Positions 16,547 through 25,585 are shown, counted from the first letter of the stretch. The stretch: DNA of 64,000 bases from MGBC131033 sp910585655 (GCA_949502025.1 CATBCG010000087.1:52580-116579), one strand, 5' to 3'. Notes: generated by a model from the letters alone, not told the origin. A program made the numbers and translations.

Positions 16547-17353
16547 ATGTCCATGCAGGAAATAGCAGCGAAAATAGAGAAGAAGCAACTTTTGGAAGAA
16601 CTGGATATTTTGAAAAAACTTGATGGAGAGGGACAGGAAGTAGTAAGCAAGGAAGAAATACTTCAGGTAATACAGGCAAAAGAAAAAGCGCTTCTAGAAG
16701 AAATCAGTTATTTAGAAAAGAAAGAGGCAGCGTTAGTAGGTGGCGAGTATGATTTATCTTTATTTGACAAAAGCATTCTTTGCGAGGATTCTGAGATAAT
16801 ATTGAGAAAAGCGATTGCGGATGACTGTGAGCCATATTATCAATTAAAAAAGGAATATGCATACATGAAATCTGCATTTGCAAAGCCAGAGTATAAAGAT
16901 GAGTTATGGCAGGAATATTTATCGGAGGAAAGCCTGTATTATACAATAGCAAAGAAAGAAGATAATGCTTTTATCGGATATTGTGGTGTAAAAAATTTAG
17001 ATAGAAGAATTTGGGAAATTGCCATAGAAATTAAAAGTAATTGCTGTCACAAAGGGTATGGATATAGAGCATTAAAAATGTATTTAGAAACAGTTACGGG
17101 TATTTCCAAACGCCATGAGTTTGCGAGTCGGGTAGACACAGATAATATCGCTTCTCAAAATTTGATGGAAAAGTTAGGATTTCAGCCATATGGACTGTCG
17201 GAATTTCTTTTACATAAGGAAGAAGATCAATTAGCAGCGGAAGAAGAATATAAGGATAAGCTGGATGATAGGTATATGGTGTTGGCAAAGAAATTTAATG
17301 TGGAGCCTAGAAAGCTTCTGAGTCATGTCTTGGAATACAGAATTATTGTTTAA
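16547..17353 (+). CDS. GNAT acetyltransferase with N-terminal coiled coil
   Basis: A 268-residue protein. Residues 1-65 form a charged coiled coil (KKQLLEELDILKKL), matching in style the preceding 98-residue protein. A RimJ/RimL-like acetyltransferase domain follows (about residues 85-215): start IILRKAIADDCEPYYQ, acetyl-CoA loop CHKGYGYRALKMYL, and the final VDTDNIASQNLMEKLGFQPYG. About 40 charged residues follow. The substrate is unknown; the coiled coils of the two proteins suggest that they form a complex, which is inference. Confidence 0.8.
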   Translation: MSMQEIAAKIEKKQLLEELDILKKLDGEGQEVVSKEEILQVIQAKEKALLEEISYLEKKEAALVGGEYDLSLFDKSILCEDSEIILRKAIADDCEPYYQLKKEYAYMKSAFAKPEYKDELWQEYLSEESLYYTIAKKEDNAFIGYCGVKNLDRRIWEIAIEIKSNCCHKGYGYRALKMYLETVTGISKRHEFASRVDTDNIASQNLMEKLGFQPYGLSEFLLHKEEDQLAAEEEYKDKLDDRYMVLAKKFNVEPRKLLSHVLEYRIIV

Positions 17354-17448
17354 AAAAACTTGTAAAATGGTATAAACTGTTGTAAAGATATAGTTATCAA
17401 CAGAGATAAAAGCTTCTTTATTGTTTTACCCGGATTTCTTGAGAGTAG

Positions 17449-17952
17449 ATGAATATGAGTGTGATAAAAGATATGATGAAAAAATGGATTCCTTATTTGG
17501 GTACAGGGATTTTTCTTGTACTTGTCCTCTGTTTTGCCGTTCATGCCTGGCAAATGCGTTGGAGGTCGTTTTCTGTTTATATACCGGAATTAAAGCAGTC
17601 CGGTGTTCGGGAGGTTACATTGATTCGGATTGGGAGCGACGTAGCCTTTCCTCTTCAGAAAAAAACCAGGTCGCCGGAGGAGGCAGCTTGTTTATTGAAC
17701 GGGATAAAAAAGTTACCTGTGCGTCGGGTGGATGCCAGTTTGGAGGAGGCATCTGCAGTAGAGGGAGGAAAGGATTATGTCCGTTTGTTTTTTGAAAATG
17801 GAGAAAGCCTGGAACTGGTCATTTACCAGTATATTGGAATTGCGAAGGAAGAACGTTTTTTCCAGATGAAAACAGACCTATTTTCAGATCTCTGGCAGTC
17901 CCTTCCGGCGAAAGAGGAAAAAATTTCCTGGGAAGGCGTAAGCTGGCCGTAA
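17449..17952 (+). CDS. Small single-pass membrane protein, unrecognised
   Basis: A 167-residue protein. One hydrophobic segment (about residues 14-32, YLGTGIFLVLVLCFAVHAW) serves as a membrane anchor with a short cytoplasmic start. The rest is soluble and predicted outside the cell. The ribosome binding site is weak (GAGAG), so the start is uncertain between ATG 17449 and ATG 17455. No family recognised. It is 112 bp upstream of ppdK, which has its own promoter. Confidence 0.6.
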   Translation: MNMSVIKDMMKKWIPYLGTGIFLVLVLCFAVHAWQMRWRSFSVYIPELKQSGVREVTLIRIGSDVAFPLQKKTRSPEEAACLLNGIKKLPVRRVDASLEEASAVEGGKDYVRLFFENGESLELVIYQYIGIAKEERFFQMKTDLFSDLWQSLPAKEEKISWEGVSWP

Positions 17953-18009
17953 AGTCTACAAGTTTTTTCAGGTTTTTCAAAAAAATACTTTCCAATATAT
18001 GCTTGTCTG

Positions 18010-18018
18010 TGTTATAAT
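18010..18018 (+). promoter_or_regulatory. Extended -10 promoter of ppdK
   Basis: TGTTATAAT with -10 TATAAT at 18013-18018; a weak -35 TTTCCA lies at 17989-17994. The transcript would start near 18025, excluding in-frame start codons upstream of it. Confidence 0.75.
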
Positions 18019-18064
18019 GGACAAGGATGATATTGCCAAAAAACTTTTAGGAGGTATTGTCAAC

Positions 18065-20692
18065 ATGGCAAACAAATGGGTTTATTTGTTCACCGAGGGA
18101 AATGCAAATATGCGTGAGCTGCTCGGTGGAAAAGGTGCAAACCTGGCAGAAATGACACACATCGGGCTTCCGGTACCACAGGGCTTTACGATTACTACCG
18201 AGGCATGTACTCAGTATTATGAGGATGGTCGTGAGATCAATGAGGAAATCCAGAGCCAGATCAACGAGTATATCGTAAAGATGGAAGAGATTACCGGAAA
18301 GAAATTCGGCGACAAGGAGAATCCGCTTCTGGTATCTGTTCGTTCCGGCGCGCGTGCTTCCATGCCTGGTATGATGGACACCATCTTAAACCTCGGTTTA
18401 AATGAGGATGTCGTAGAGGTTATCGCTGCGAAGTCCGGCAACCCACGTTGGGCATGGGATTGCTACAGAAGATTTATTCAGATGTATTCCGATGTCGTTA
18501 TGGAGGTTGGAAAGAAGTATTTTGAAGAGCTGATCGACAAGATGAAAGCCGAGAAGGGCGTTACCTATGACGTCGATCTGACGGCTGATGATTTAAAGGA
18601 ATTAGCTGGTCAGTTTAAGGCAGAGTACAAGGCAAAGATCGGACAGGATTTCCCGAACGATCCGAAGGAGCAGTTGATGGGAGCCGTGAAGGCTGTATTC
18701 CGTTCCTGGGACAACCCTCGTGCCAACGTATATCGTCGTGACAACGATATCCCTTATTCCTGGGGTACTGCTGTCAATGTACAGAGTATGGCATTTGGTA
18801 ACATGGGTGATGACTGCGGTACTGGTGTTGCCTTTACCCGTGACCCAGCTACCGGCGAGAAGAAGCTGATGGGTGAGTTCTTAGTAAACGCACAGGGCGA
18901 AGACGTGGTTGCCGGTGTACGTACTCCAATGCCGATCGCACAGATGGAAGAAAAGTTCCCGGAGGCTTTTGCACAGTTCCAGGAAGTTTGCAAGACCTTA
19001 GAGGATCATTACAGAGATATGCAGGATATGGAGTTTACGGTAGAAAACAAGAAGCTCTACATGCTGCAGACCAGAAATGGTAAGAGAACTGCACAGGCTG
19101 CTTTAAAGATTGCCTGTGACTTAGTAGACGAGGGTATGAGAACAGAGGAAGAAGCAGTAGCGATGATCGATCCTCGTAACTTAGATACTCTGCTTCACCC
19201 ACAGTTTGATACGGCTGCCTTAAAGGCTGCTACTCCGATTGGTAAGGGCTTAGGCGCTTCCCCAGGAGCTGCCTGCGGTAAGGTTGTCTTTACGGCTGAG
19301 GATGCAGAGGCTTGGCATGAGAGAGGCGAAAAGGTTGTTTTGGTTCGTTTGGAGACCTCTCCGGAAGATATTACCGGTATGAAGGCTTCTCAGGGTATCC
19401 TGACCGTTCGTGGCGGTATGACTTCTCACGCAGCAGTTGTTGCTCGTGGTATGGGTACTTGCTGTGTATCCGGCTGCGGCGATATCAATATGGATGAAGA
19501 AAACAAGAAGTTCACACTGGCTGGCAAGGAATACCATGAAGGAGATTATATCTCTATTGACGGTACTACTGGTAACATCTACGAGGGCGAAATCCCAACA
19601 GTAGACGCTACGATTGCCGGTGAATTCGGTCGTATCATGGCTTGGGCTGACAAGTATCGTACTTTAAAGGTACGTACTAATGCAGATACTCCGGCAGACG
19701 CTAAGAAGGCTCGCGAGCTGGGCGCAGAGGGTATCGGTCTTTGCCGTACAGAGCATATGTTCTTCGAGGAAGACAGAATTGCTGCATTCCGTGAGATGAT
19801 CTGCTCCGATACGGTAGAGGAGAGAGAAGCTGCTTTAGAGAAGATTCTGCCATATCAGCAGAGCGATTTCGAGAAGCTTTACGAGGCATTGGAAGGCAAC
19901 CCAGTTACCATCCGTTTCCTCGATCCGCCGCTTCATGAGTTCGTTCCGACTGAGGAAGAGGATATCAAGAAGCTGGCAGAGTCACAGGGCAAGTCCGTAG
20001 AGACGATTAAGGCTATTATTGCTTCCCTGCACGAGTTCAACCCAATGATGGGACATCGTGGCTGCCGTCTGGCTGTTACCTATCCGGAAATTGCCAAGAT
20101 GCAGACCAGAGCTGTAATCCGTGCTGCTATCAACGTACAGAAGACTCATGCTGACTGGACAGTAAAGCCGGAAATCATGATTCCGTTGATCTGTGAGATT
20201 AAGGAATTAAAGTATGTTAAGAAGATCGTAGTAGAGACTGCTGATGCAGAAATTGCAGCAGCAGGCGTGAAGCTGGAGTATGAAGTAGGTACGATGATTG
20301 AGATCCCAAGAGCAGCTCTGACTGCCGATGAGATTGCTTCAGAGGCTGATTTCTTCTGCTTCGGTACAAACGACCTCACACAGATGGCATTTGGATTCTC
20401 CCGTGACGATGCCGGGAAGTTCCTTGATGCTTACTACGATACCAAGATTTTTGAGAACGATCCGTTTGCAAAGCTGGATCAGAATGGTGTCGGCAAGCTG
20501 ATGGAAATGTCTATCAAGCTTGGCAAGCCGGTAAATCCAAAGCTGCACATCGGTATCTGTGGCGAGCATGGAGGAGATCCTTCTTCCGTAGAGTTCTGCC
20601 ATAAGATCGGATTGGATTATGTATCCTGTTCTCCATTCCGTGTACCGATTGCTCGTTTAGCCGCTGCACAGGCTGCGATTGCCAGTAAATAA
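18065..20692 (+). CDS. ppdK: Pyruvate, phosphate dikinase
   Basis: Interconverts pyruvate, ATP and phosphate with phosphoenolpyruvate, AMP and diphosphate; in anaerobes it often works in the glycolytic direction. 875 residues, the usual length. The order is an N-terminal ATP-grasp nucleotide domain, a central phosphohistidine domain with GGMTSHAAVVARGMG, and a C-terminal TIM barrel ending with ICGEHGGDP, whose cysteine is the usual acid/base. ATG 18065 is chosen since AGGAGG (18049-18054) lies 10 bases upstream and the promoter overlaps the longer frame. Codon use suggests high expression. Monocistronic. Confidence 0.98.
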   Translation: MANKWVYLFTEGNANMRELLGGKGANLAEMTHIGLPVPQGFTITTEACTQYYEDGREINEEIQSQINEYIVKMEEITGKKFGDKENPLLVSVRSGARASMPGMMDTILNLGLNEDVVEVIAAKSGNPRWAWDCYRRFIQMYSDVVMEVGKKYFEELIDKMKAEKGVTYDVDLTADDLKELAGQFKAEYKAKIGQDFPNDPKEQLMGAVKAVFRSWDNPRANVYRRDNDIPYSWGTAVNVQSMAFGNMGDDCGTGVAFTRDPATGEKKLMGEFLVNAQGEDVVAGVRTPMPIAQMEEKFPEAFAQFQEVCKTLEDHYRDMQDMEFTVENKKLYMLQTRNGKRTAQAALKIACDLVDEGMRTEEEAVAMIDPRNLDTLLHPQFDTAALKAATPIGKGLGASPGAACGKVVFTAEDAEAWHERGEKVVLVRLETSPEDITGMKASQGILTVRGGMTSHAAVVARGMGTCCVSGCGDINMDEENKKFTLAGKEYHEGDYISIDGTTGNIYEGEIPTVDATIAGEFGRIMAWADKYRTLKVRTNADTPADAKKARELGAEGIGLCRTEHMFFEEDRIAAFREMICSDTVEEREAALEKILPYQQSDFEKLYEALEGNPVTIRFLDPPLHEFVPTEEEDIKKLAESQGKSVETIKAIIASLHEFNPMMGHRGCRLAVTYPEIAKMQTRAVIRAAINVQKTHADWTVKPEIMIPLICEIKELKYVKKIVVETADAEIAAAGVKLEYEVGTMIEIPRAALTADEIASEADFFCFGTNDLTQMAFGFSRDDAGKFLDAYYDTKIFENDPFAKLDQNGVGKLMEMSIKLGKPVNPKLHIGICGEHGGDPSSVEFCHKIGLDYVSCSPFRVPIARLAAAQAAIASK

Positions 20693-20728
20693 AAGAGAAC
20701 GTTTTGTATGAAACGTCATTGATATGAC

Positions 20729-20789
20729 AAAAGGGGTTGCTGTACAAAGCATTGACCAGAAAAGGTGATGGGTGCAGCAGCCTTCTTTT
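20729..20789 (+). terminator. Probable terminator of ppdK
   Basis: GGTTGCTG pairs with CAGCAGCC (one wobble) across a 32-nt loop; flanking AAAAGG and CTTTTG arms extend it imperfectly. Confidence 0.5.
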
Positions 20790-20855
20790 GTTGTTATATA
20801 GGAAATTTTTCCAGAGAATAGATGTAGAAAGCTTCAGGAAAAGGAGAGATAGGAA

Positions 20856-22865
20856 GTGGCGGGGAATCAAACGGGCTCCCAGAATCGAAACCTCAAACGG
20901 AGCCTCAATGGAAGAATATTAAGAAATACCATTTTGAATGTTTTGGTGTTGGTGGTGATATGCTGTGCGATTATGGCATATTTTATGCAGTCTTTGGCAG
21001 ACAGCATGTTGCTGGATAATTTGCAGCCGATGGCAAGGCAGTCATCAAAAACGATAGAAGCCAATATTCATATGCTGGCGGAACGGATGATGACGCTGGC
21101 AGGAGATTTTTGTATGGATACCGGAGCCTTTGCAGCAGACGAAGCAGCGATCCGGGCAAATCGTGAGTCGATTTTAACAGAAGCGGCAGAAACCTATGAG
21201 CTTCATACGATTGCTTTGTATGATCGGGAAGGAACGTTGGTTCAGGGGATCGGTGATACGCCGGAACGCTTTGAAGCTTCTTTTTTTTCGCTGCTCCAGG
21301 AAACAGATAACTTGACGACAAATCCCTCTACGATTTTCCAGGATAAGTTAGGAATTACCATAGGGATGCCGGTCAAGGAAAATGGGGAGACAGCGCTGTA
21401 TCTGATAGGTGTTTATAAATACGATATGCTTCAGGATGTGATTGGCGGAATCAATTTGGGAAAACACGGCATTGCCTATATCGTCAATAGAGAAGGTCTT
21501 GTAACAGCACATCCTGACCAGACTCTCATACAAAACGGCAGTACATTGGCAAAGTTAAGCGGAGAAAATCAAGAAGTATTAAACCGGGTTATGACAGGGG
21601 AAACCGGCGCAATCGAATTCCAGATGGAGAAAGAAAATATGCTTGTAGCTTTTTCTCCGATCCGTGGAACACAATGGTCTTTGGTTATTCAGATTCCAAA
21701 ATCAGACTATGCTCCGTTAATCAATACGGCGATGTTAATGGATATTTTATGTACGCTTGTCATGCTTCTTGTTTCTATTTTATTGGTTTGGCGTCTTGCC
21801 AGATCTATTTCCCGTCCGGTCAAAGCAGTAACAGGTCGGATGATCGCTCTTTCAGATGGCGATTTGCACACAGAAGTAGTTTCTGTTCATTCCGGAGATG
21901 AACTAGAGGTGCTGACGAAAACTTTGGATGCAACGGTAGGAAGTATGAACCGTTACATATCGGATATCCAACAAGTATTGACGAGAATTGCAGAAGGGAA
22001 TCTTTGCGTAGAACCTCAGGTAAACTATCAGGGAGATTTTACTTTGATTCGTTCCAGTTTGCAGACTATTTTAGAGTCGATGGGCGAAACCATCAGCGGA
22101 TTCCGTCTGACAGCTGCCCGTTTGGCAGAGATGTCAGAGGAATTAAGGGAGCAATCTGGTCAGATGCACCAGTCTTCGGTAGAGCAGACACAGTATACGG
22201 AAGAACTGGTGGAAGAAGTATCTCATGTAAAAGAGAGACTGGTCGGAGTAACCGAAAGCAGCAGTCAGACCCGTGCAAAGACAGAAGAGATCGCGCAATA
22301 TATTCAGGAGGCAAATCAGCAGATGGATTCGCTTTCTAGTGCAATGGACAATATCAGCGCAAACACGCAGGAAATTACCCAGATTGCCCAGTCGATTGAC
22401 GATATTGCATTCCAGACCAGTATTTTGGCGCTTAACGCGTCGATAGAGGCAGCCAGAGCAGGAGAGGCGGGAAGAGGATTTGCCGTAGTGGCGGAAGAGG
22501 TCAGAGAGCTGGCAGCTCGAAGCGCGGCGGCAGCAAAGAGCGCAAAGGACATTGTTGCCGGTACCAAAACGACGATTCAAACCGGTGTAGAACTGACAGC
22601 CAATACGGCGGATTCATTCCAGATGATTGCTTCGGTTTCCGACCAGATCAATGCGATTTCCGATCAACTGGTAGCAGCGGTACAAAGCCAGGAGATGGCG
22701 CTTGCTATTATGGAAGAACGAATTGCAACCATTTCTACGATAGCAGATCGAAATCTGCAGAGCGCTGTAGGGACAGAGCAGTCGAGCAGTATGCTGGCAG
22801 GAGAGGCGGACTCGCTCCGTTCCCAGGTAAGAAAGTTTGTTTTAAAGGGGGAATATAACCAATGA
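20856..22865 (+). CDS. Methyl-accepting chemotaxis protein with extracytoplasmic Cache-type sensor
   Basis: Transmembrane chemoreceptor, 669 residues. TM1 is at about 24-47, an extracytoplasmic sensor of ~240 residues with Cache-like features (ALYDREGTLVQGI, GIAYIVNREGLVTAHPD) follows, then TM2 at about 290-315 and a HAMP segment starting SISRPVKAVTGRM. The cytoplasmic signalling hairpin carries IDDIAFQTSILALNASIEAA and the highly conserved AGRGFAVVAEEVRELA. It would control CheA. No C-terminal CheR-binding pentapeptide is seen. The start is GTG 20856 after AGGAGA. The stop overlaps the next gene's ATG by 4 bases (ATGA), indicating translational coupling with an FMN-binding lipoprotein. The ligand is unknown. 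Confidence 0.95.
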   Translation: MAGNQTGSQNRNLKRSLNGRILRNTILNVLVLVVICCAIMAYFMQSLADSMLLDNLQPMARQSSKTIEANIHMLAERMMTLAGDFCMDTGAFAADEAAIRANRESILTEAAETYELHTIALYDREGTLVQGIGDTPERFEASFFSLLQETDNLTTNPSTIFQDKLGITIGMPVKENGETALYLIGVYKYDMLQDVIGGINLGKHGIAYIVNREGLVTAHPDQTLIQNGSTLAKLSGENQEVLNRVMTGETGAIEFQMEKENMLVAFSPIRGTQWSLVIQIPKSDYAPLINTAMLMDILCTLVMLLVSILLVWRLARSISRPVKAVTGRMIALSDGDLHTEVVSVHSGDELEVLTKTLDATVGSMNRYISDIQQVLTRIAEGNLCVEPQVNYQGDFTLIRSSLQTILESMGETISGFRLTAARLAEMSEELREQSGQMHQSSVEQTQYTEELVEEVSHVKERLVGVTESSSQTRAKTEEIAQYIQEANQQMDSLSSAMDNISANTQEITQIAQSIDDIAFQTSILALNASIEAARAGEAGRGFAVVAEEVRELAARSAAAAKSAKDIVAGTKTTIQTGVELTANTADSFQMIASVSDQINAISDQLVAAVQSQEMALAIMEERIATISTIADRNLQSAVGTEQSSSMLAGEADSLRSQVRKFVLKGEYNQ

Positions 22866-23302
22866 AACGAATAGGAAGTCTGGTTTTAATTGCCTTATTG
22901 CTGATATCGTTGACTGCGTGCAGCGAGGAAACAGGGCTTCAGGACGGTTATTATACAGCGCAGGCAGCCGAATTTGTACATGGCTGGAAGGAGTATATTA
23001 CGATTATGGTCAAGGGTGGAAGCATTGTTTCCGTAGAATATGACGCTGAGAATCTTAGCGGATTTATCAAAAGCTGGGACAATGCTTATATGCAGACGAT
23101 GCTTCATTCAAACGGCACCTATCCGAACGAATATACACGCTATTATGCCGGGCAGCTTTTGGAAAAGCAGGAGGATACAGAGCTGGATGTACTGGCTGGG
23201 GCAAGCACTTCTTATGGCTCCTTTTATCAGCTTGCGGAGGCGGTACTAGAGCAGGCGCTTAACGGGGACTCTAGTATTGTAATTGTAGATACGACAAAAT
23301 AA
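22862..23302 (+). CDS. FMN-binding domain lipoprotein
   Basis: A 146-residue lipoprotein: signal peptide with lipobox SLTAC, lipidated cysteine at about residue 20. The rest is one FMN_bind domain: DGYYTAQAAEF..GWKEYITI, then SGFIKSWDNAYM and GTYPNEYTRYY. The flavin attachment region is GASTSYGSF near residue 117, matching the site where ApbE-type transferases link FMN to Ser/Thr. It would hold a flavin on the outer face of the membrane. Its start codon overlaps the stop of the chemoreceptor gene, so a joint role in redox or flavin-dependent sensing is plausible (inference). Confidence 0.88.
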   Translation: MKRIGSLVLIALLLISLTACSEETGLQDGYYTAQAAEFVHGWKEYITIMVKGGSIVSVEYDAENLSGFIKSWDNAYMQTMLHSNGTYPNEYTRYYAGQLLEKQEDTELDVLAGASTSYGSFYQLAEAVLEQALNGDSSIVIVDTTK

Positions 23303-23313
23303 GCACAAAAAAG

Positions 23314-23349
23314 AAAGGATAGCTTGTATAGAACAGGCATCCTTTTTTT
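23314..23349 (+). terminator. Terminator of the chemoreceptor/lipoprotein operon
   Basis: AAAGGAT (23314-23320) pairs with ATCCTTT (23339-23345), followed by further T residues. Confidence 0.8.
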
Positions 23350-23350
23350 G

Positions 23351-23389
23351 TATGATAGGAAAGTTCTCCGAGCGGGATACACACTCGCG
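23351..23389 (+). repeat. Dispersed repeat, copy B
   Basis: TATGATAGGAAAGTTCTCCG followed by AGCGGGATACACACTCGCG. The right part contains CGAGCG/CGCG-like complementarity. It lies directly after the terminator and before the methyltransferase start. Confidence 0.7.
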
Positions 23390-23432
23390 TGATAAGAAAC
23401 AAGATAAACAGGATAAAAATGGAGATGATAGA

Positions 23433-24134
23433 GTGAATAAAAAAGTAACGGACTTACCGCCATGGGATTCTTTGATGAAACGAATGGTATGGAGACAATT
23501 AGGAGATATTAGAGGAAAAAAGGTTCTTGATTTTGGCAGCGGAATCGGAGTGACGGCAAATTATTTGGCGAAATATAACGATGTAATCGCGATAGAGCCG
23601 GAGGAAACAAGTGTAAAAAACAGATGGGCAGAGAATAATTATATACAGATTACTGGCAGTACGGAAGAACTTCGTAAGCTGGATAACAAAACATTTGATT
23701 GGATCATTTGTCATAATGTTTTAGAATATGCTGCGGATAGAGAAGAAATTGTAAGAGAATTTGAAAGAATTCTAAAGCCGGATGGAACCATTTCTCTTGT
23801 AAAGCATAACCGCGCGGGAAGGGTGATGCAGATGGTAGTCCTCCTAAACAATTTTAAACACGCATACCAGTTGTTAGAGGGAAACGATGGAACTTCTTCC
23901 CAATATGGCGCCATTCGTTATTATGAGGACGTAGATATCGAAACATGGTGTGAAAACTTAAAGATTACCAAAATACTTGGTATGAGGACATTTTGGGATA
24001 TGCAGCAGAATCAGGAGATTCATAAGGATACCGAATGGCAGAAGAACATGCTAGAGATGGAATTGCGCGTATCGGATTTGGACGAATATAAAAATATTGC
24101 GTTTTTCCACCATTTGATTCTTAAAAAGAAGTAG
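23433..24134 (+). CDS. Class I SAM-dependent methyltransferase
   Basis: A 233-residue methyltransferase. The SAM-binding motif I is VLDFGSGIGVTANYLA (near residue 31), the acidic motif II is VIAIEPEE, and motif IV/post-motif are FDWIICHNVLEYAADREE and ILKPDGTISLVKH. The substrate is unknown. GTG 23433 follows GGAG with 8-base spacing. An ATG 81 bases upstream is in frame but lies inside the dispersed repeat and would add a repeat-encoded peptide. The DUF1905 gene follows 17 bp later. Confidence 0.88.
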   Translation: MNKKVTDLPPWDSLMKRMVWRQLGDIRGKKVLDFGSGIGVTANYLAKYNDVIAIEPEETSVKNRWAENNYIQITGSTEELRKLDNKTFDWIICHNVLEYAADREEIVREFERILKPDGTISLVKHNRAGRVMQMVVLLNNFKHAYQLLEGNDGTSSQYGAIRYYEDVDIETWCENLKITKILGMRTFWDMQQNQEIHKDTEWQKNMLEMELRVSDLDEYKNIAFFHHLILKKK

Positions 24135-24151
24135 GAAAGGCGATAATAGAA

Positions 24152-24445
24152 ATGAAGAACGGCAAAAGCTATCAATATGAAGCAAAAATAGAAAAGGCAG
24201 GAGAAACAGGAGGCGCTTATGTTCCCTTTCCCTATGATATCCGAACCGAATTTGGCAAAGGACGGGTAAAGGTACATGCGACGTTTGACGGAGAGCCTTA
24301 TGACGGCAGTATTGTCAATATGGGGGTGAAACAGGCGGACGGAAGCATTTGCTATATCATCGGGATACGGAAGGAGATTCGTGCTAAAATCGGGAAACAG
24401 CCGGGGGATTTGGTTTTGGTAACAATTGAAGAACGGAAGGAGTAG
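24152..24445 (+). CDS. DUF1905 domain protein
   Basis: A 97-residue protein consisting of one DUF1905 beta-barrel-like domain: the start YEAKIEK and GGAYVPFPYDIRTEFGKGRVKV, then VNMGVK and IGIRKEIRAKIGKQPGD are the family landmarks. Function is not known. It is probably co-transcribed with the methyltransferase 17 bp upstream, and a perfect hairpin follows. Confidence 0.88.
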   Translation: MKNGKSYQYEAKIEKAGETGGAYVPFPYDIRTEFGKGRVKVHATFDGEPYDGSIVNMGVKQADGSICYIIGIRKEIRAKIGKQPGDLVLVTIEERKE

Positions 24446-24524
24446 ATAAAGAAATAGTTATCGTAAGGCTAAGAAAAAGAAGGAATGACAGGTAGTTCAC
24501 CAAGATACTATATAACTGTTAGCG

Positions 24525-24565
24525 ATAGGTCTTCTATGATAAAATAAAAAGCATAGAAGACCTAT
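24525..24565 (+). terminator. Perfect 14-bp hairpin, probable terminator
   Basis: 24525-24538 pairs with 24552-24565 without mismatch (13-nt loop of mostly A/T). Only a short T-run (TTTC) follows, so efficiency is uncertain. Confidence 0.6.
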
Positions 24566-24600
24566 TTCAAGTGCAGTTGATAGAGTGTCAAGGGGAATTG

Positions 24601-24609
24601 TGGTATAAT
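24601..24609 (+). promoter_or_regulatory. Extended -10 promoter of a micro-ORF
   Basis: TGGTATAAT (-10 at 24604-24609) stands just ahead of AAGGAGG at 24616-24622 and the small frame at 24631. Confidence 0.55.
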
Positions 24610-24630
24610 TCTGACAAGGAGGTAAAGTAG

Positions 24631-24696
24631 ATGTTGTATAAGAAAATATATACACTCAAGCGAAAAAAACATACCTGTTATGCTTGTGCTATGTAG
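24631..24696 (+). CDS. Possible 21-residue peptide, basic with CxxC
   Basis: Frame MLYKKIYTLKRKKHTCYACAM, 21 codons, with AAGGAGG 8 bases upstream and an extended -10 promoter. It is strongly basic and ends with C-X2-C. It may be a real micropeptide or the remaining start of a gene lost by deletion. No homology can be judged by eye. Confidence 0.3.
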   Translation: MLYKKIYTLKRKKHTCYACAM

Positions 24697-24792
24697 GGAT
24701 AATCAAATAATTTTGCAATAACTTGCCACATTTTTTGCATTTTACTTTTTGGAAACTGATACCATGTAGGATAAAAAATTGTTCCAGTAGGA

Positions 24793-24821
24793 TTGCCTGT
24801 CAGGCAAGTAGCTGATATAAT
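24793..24821 (+). promoter_or_regulatory. Promoter ahead of the Rpn remnant
   Basis: -35 TTGCCT (24793-24798), 17-nt spacer, -10 TATAAT (24816-24821). The -35 lies in a small palindrome (TTGCCT/AGGCAA). GAGGAGG follows at 24831-24837. Confidence 0.65.
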
Positions 24822-24853
24822 AAAAGAGAAGAGGAGGAGAGTAGGATGGGACG

Positions 24854-25436
24854 GTGGCGGTGGTGGACTATGAAAGTGCTTACGATAGTGCAGATAAAGT
24901 CAAGTATTTGAACTACCTGACCGGGATTGCCAACCGCTATCAGACAGAGGGCGAGCCATGTCCGACGCTACGGATGGTGGTGATTTATACAGGAGATATT
25001 TATCATTCTGCCCCTTTCTTATCGGAAGAAAGAAGAGAAGGAGCAGAGGCTGAAAGAGGTTGTGGGGTTAGCCGCGCAGATTCAGAATCGAGAGCAGCAG
25101 GTATTTGCTTTGTCAGGGTTGTTGGTATTTGCTGATAAAATTATGGATCGGGAAACGGCGAAACGAATAAGGAGGGCGATCGAAATGACGCAGGTAGCGA
25201 TGATTTTTGAAGAAGAGAAACAGGAGGCATTGCGGGAAGCAGCGAAGAGATTTGAGAAAGAGAAACAAGAGGCAATTGAGAGGCAAGCAGAGCAGTTGAC
25301 AGAACAGTTGACAGAGCAAATGGTGGTTAGAATGTTGAAACGGGGAGATACTCCAGAGGAAATTGCTTCGGTGGTGCCAAATTATTCCCAGAATGATGTA
25401 GAGGCAGTAAGGGCAAAGTTAGAAAAGAAGCCTTAA
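24854..25436 (+). pseudogene. Rpn family nuclease/transposase-like protein, 5'-truncated and frameshifted
   Basis: The left frame (VAVVDYESAYDSADKVKYLNYLTGIANRYQ) belongs to an Rpn/PD-(D/E)XK-type protein but lacks the N-terminal catalytic part. It loses frame near 25020-25060. The second frame continues with the family C-terminus: a helical, glutamate/glutamine-rich stretch (EKEKQEAIERQAEQLTEQ) and RMLKRGDTPEEIASVV. Promoter and ribosome binding site are intact, but a full protein cannot be made. A second deletion-damaged member of the family lies at 48207. Confidence 0.7.
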
Positions 25437-25502
25437 AAAGTAACTATTTGAAAAAAATATAGCTTATTGTTTCATACTTTGCTTACACAGCGGGGGTACG
25501 CA

Positions 25503-25585
25503 CTATCTAGGAAAGAGAGGATTAGCAACAAGATGGTATTTTACTAATCTTGCAGTTAAGCCTCTTTTTCTATTTCAGTAGATAG
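25503..25585 (+). terminator. Nested hairpin with T-run
   Basis: Inner arms CAAGAT/ATCTTG (25529-25534 with 25547-25552) and AGAGG/CCTCT (25516-25520 with 25561-25565) are followed by TTTTT. Outer arms CTATCTA/TAGATAG (25503-25509 with 25579-25585) enclose the whole. It may end transcription of the Rpn remnant or be a small RNA. Confidence 0.5.

Noticed and set aside
24854..25135. Stand-alone 93-residue protein
   Set aside because: After about residue 60 its translation leaves the Rpn family pattern and turns Arg/Gly/Ser-rich, whereas the family sequence continues in another frame; it is the left half of a frameshifted gene.
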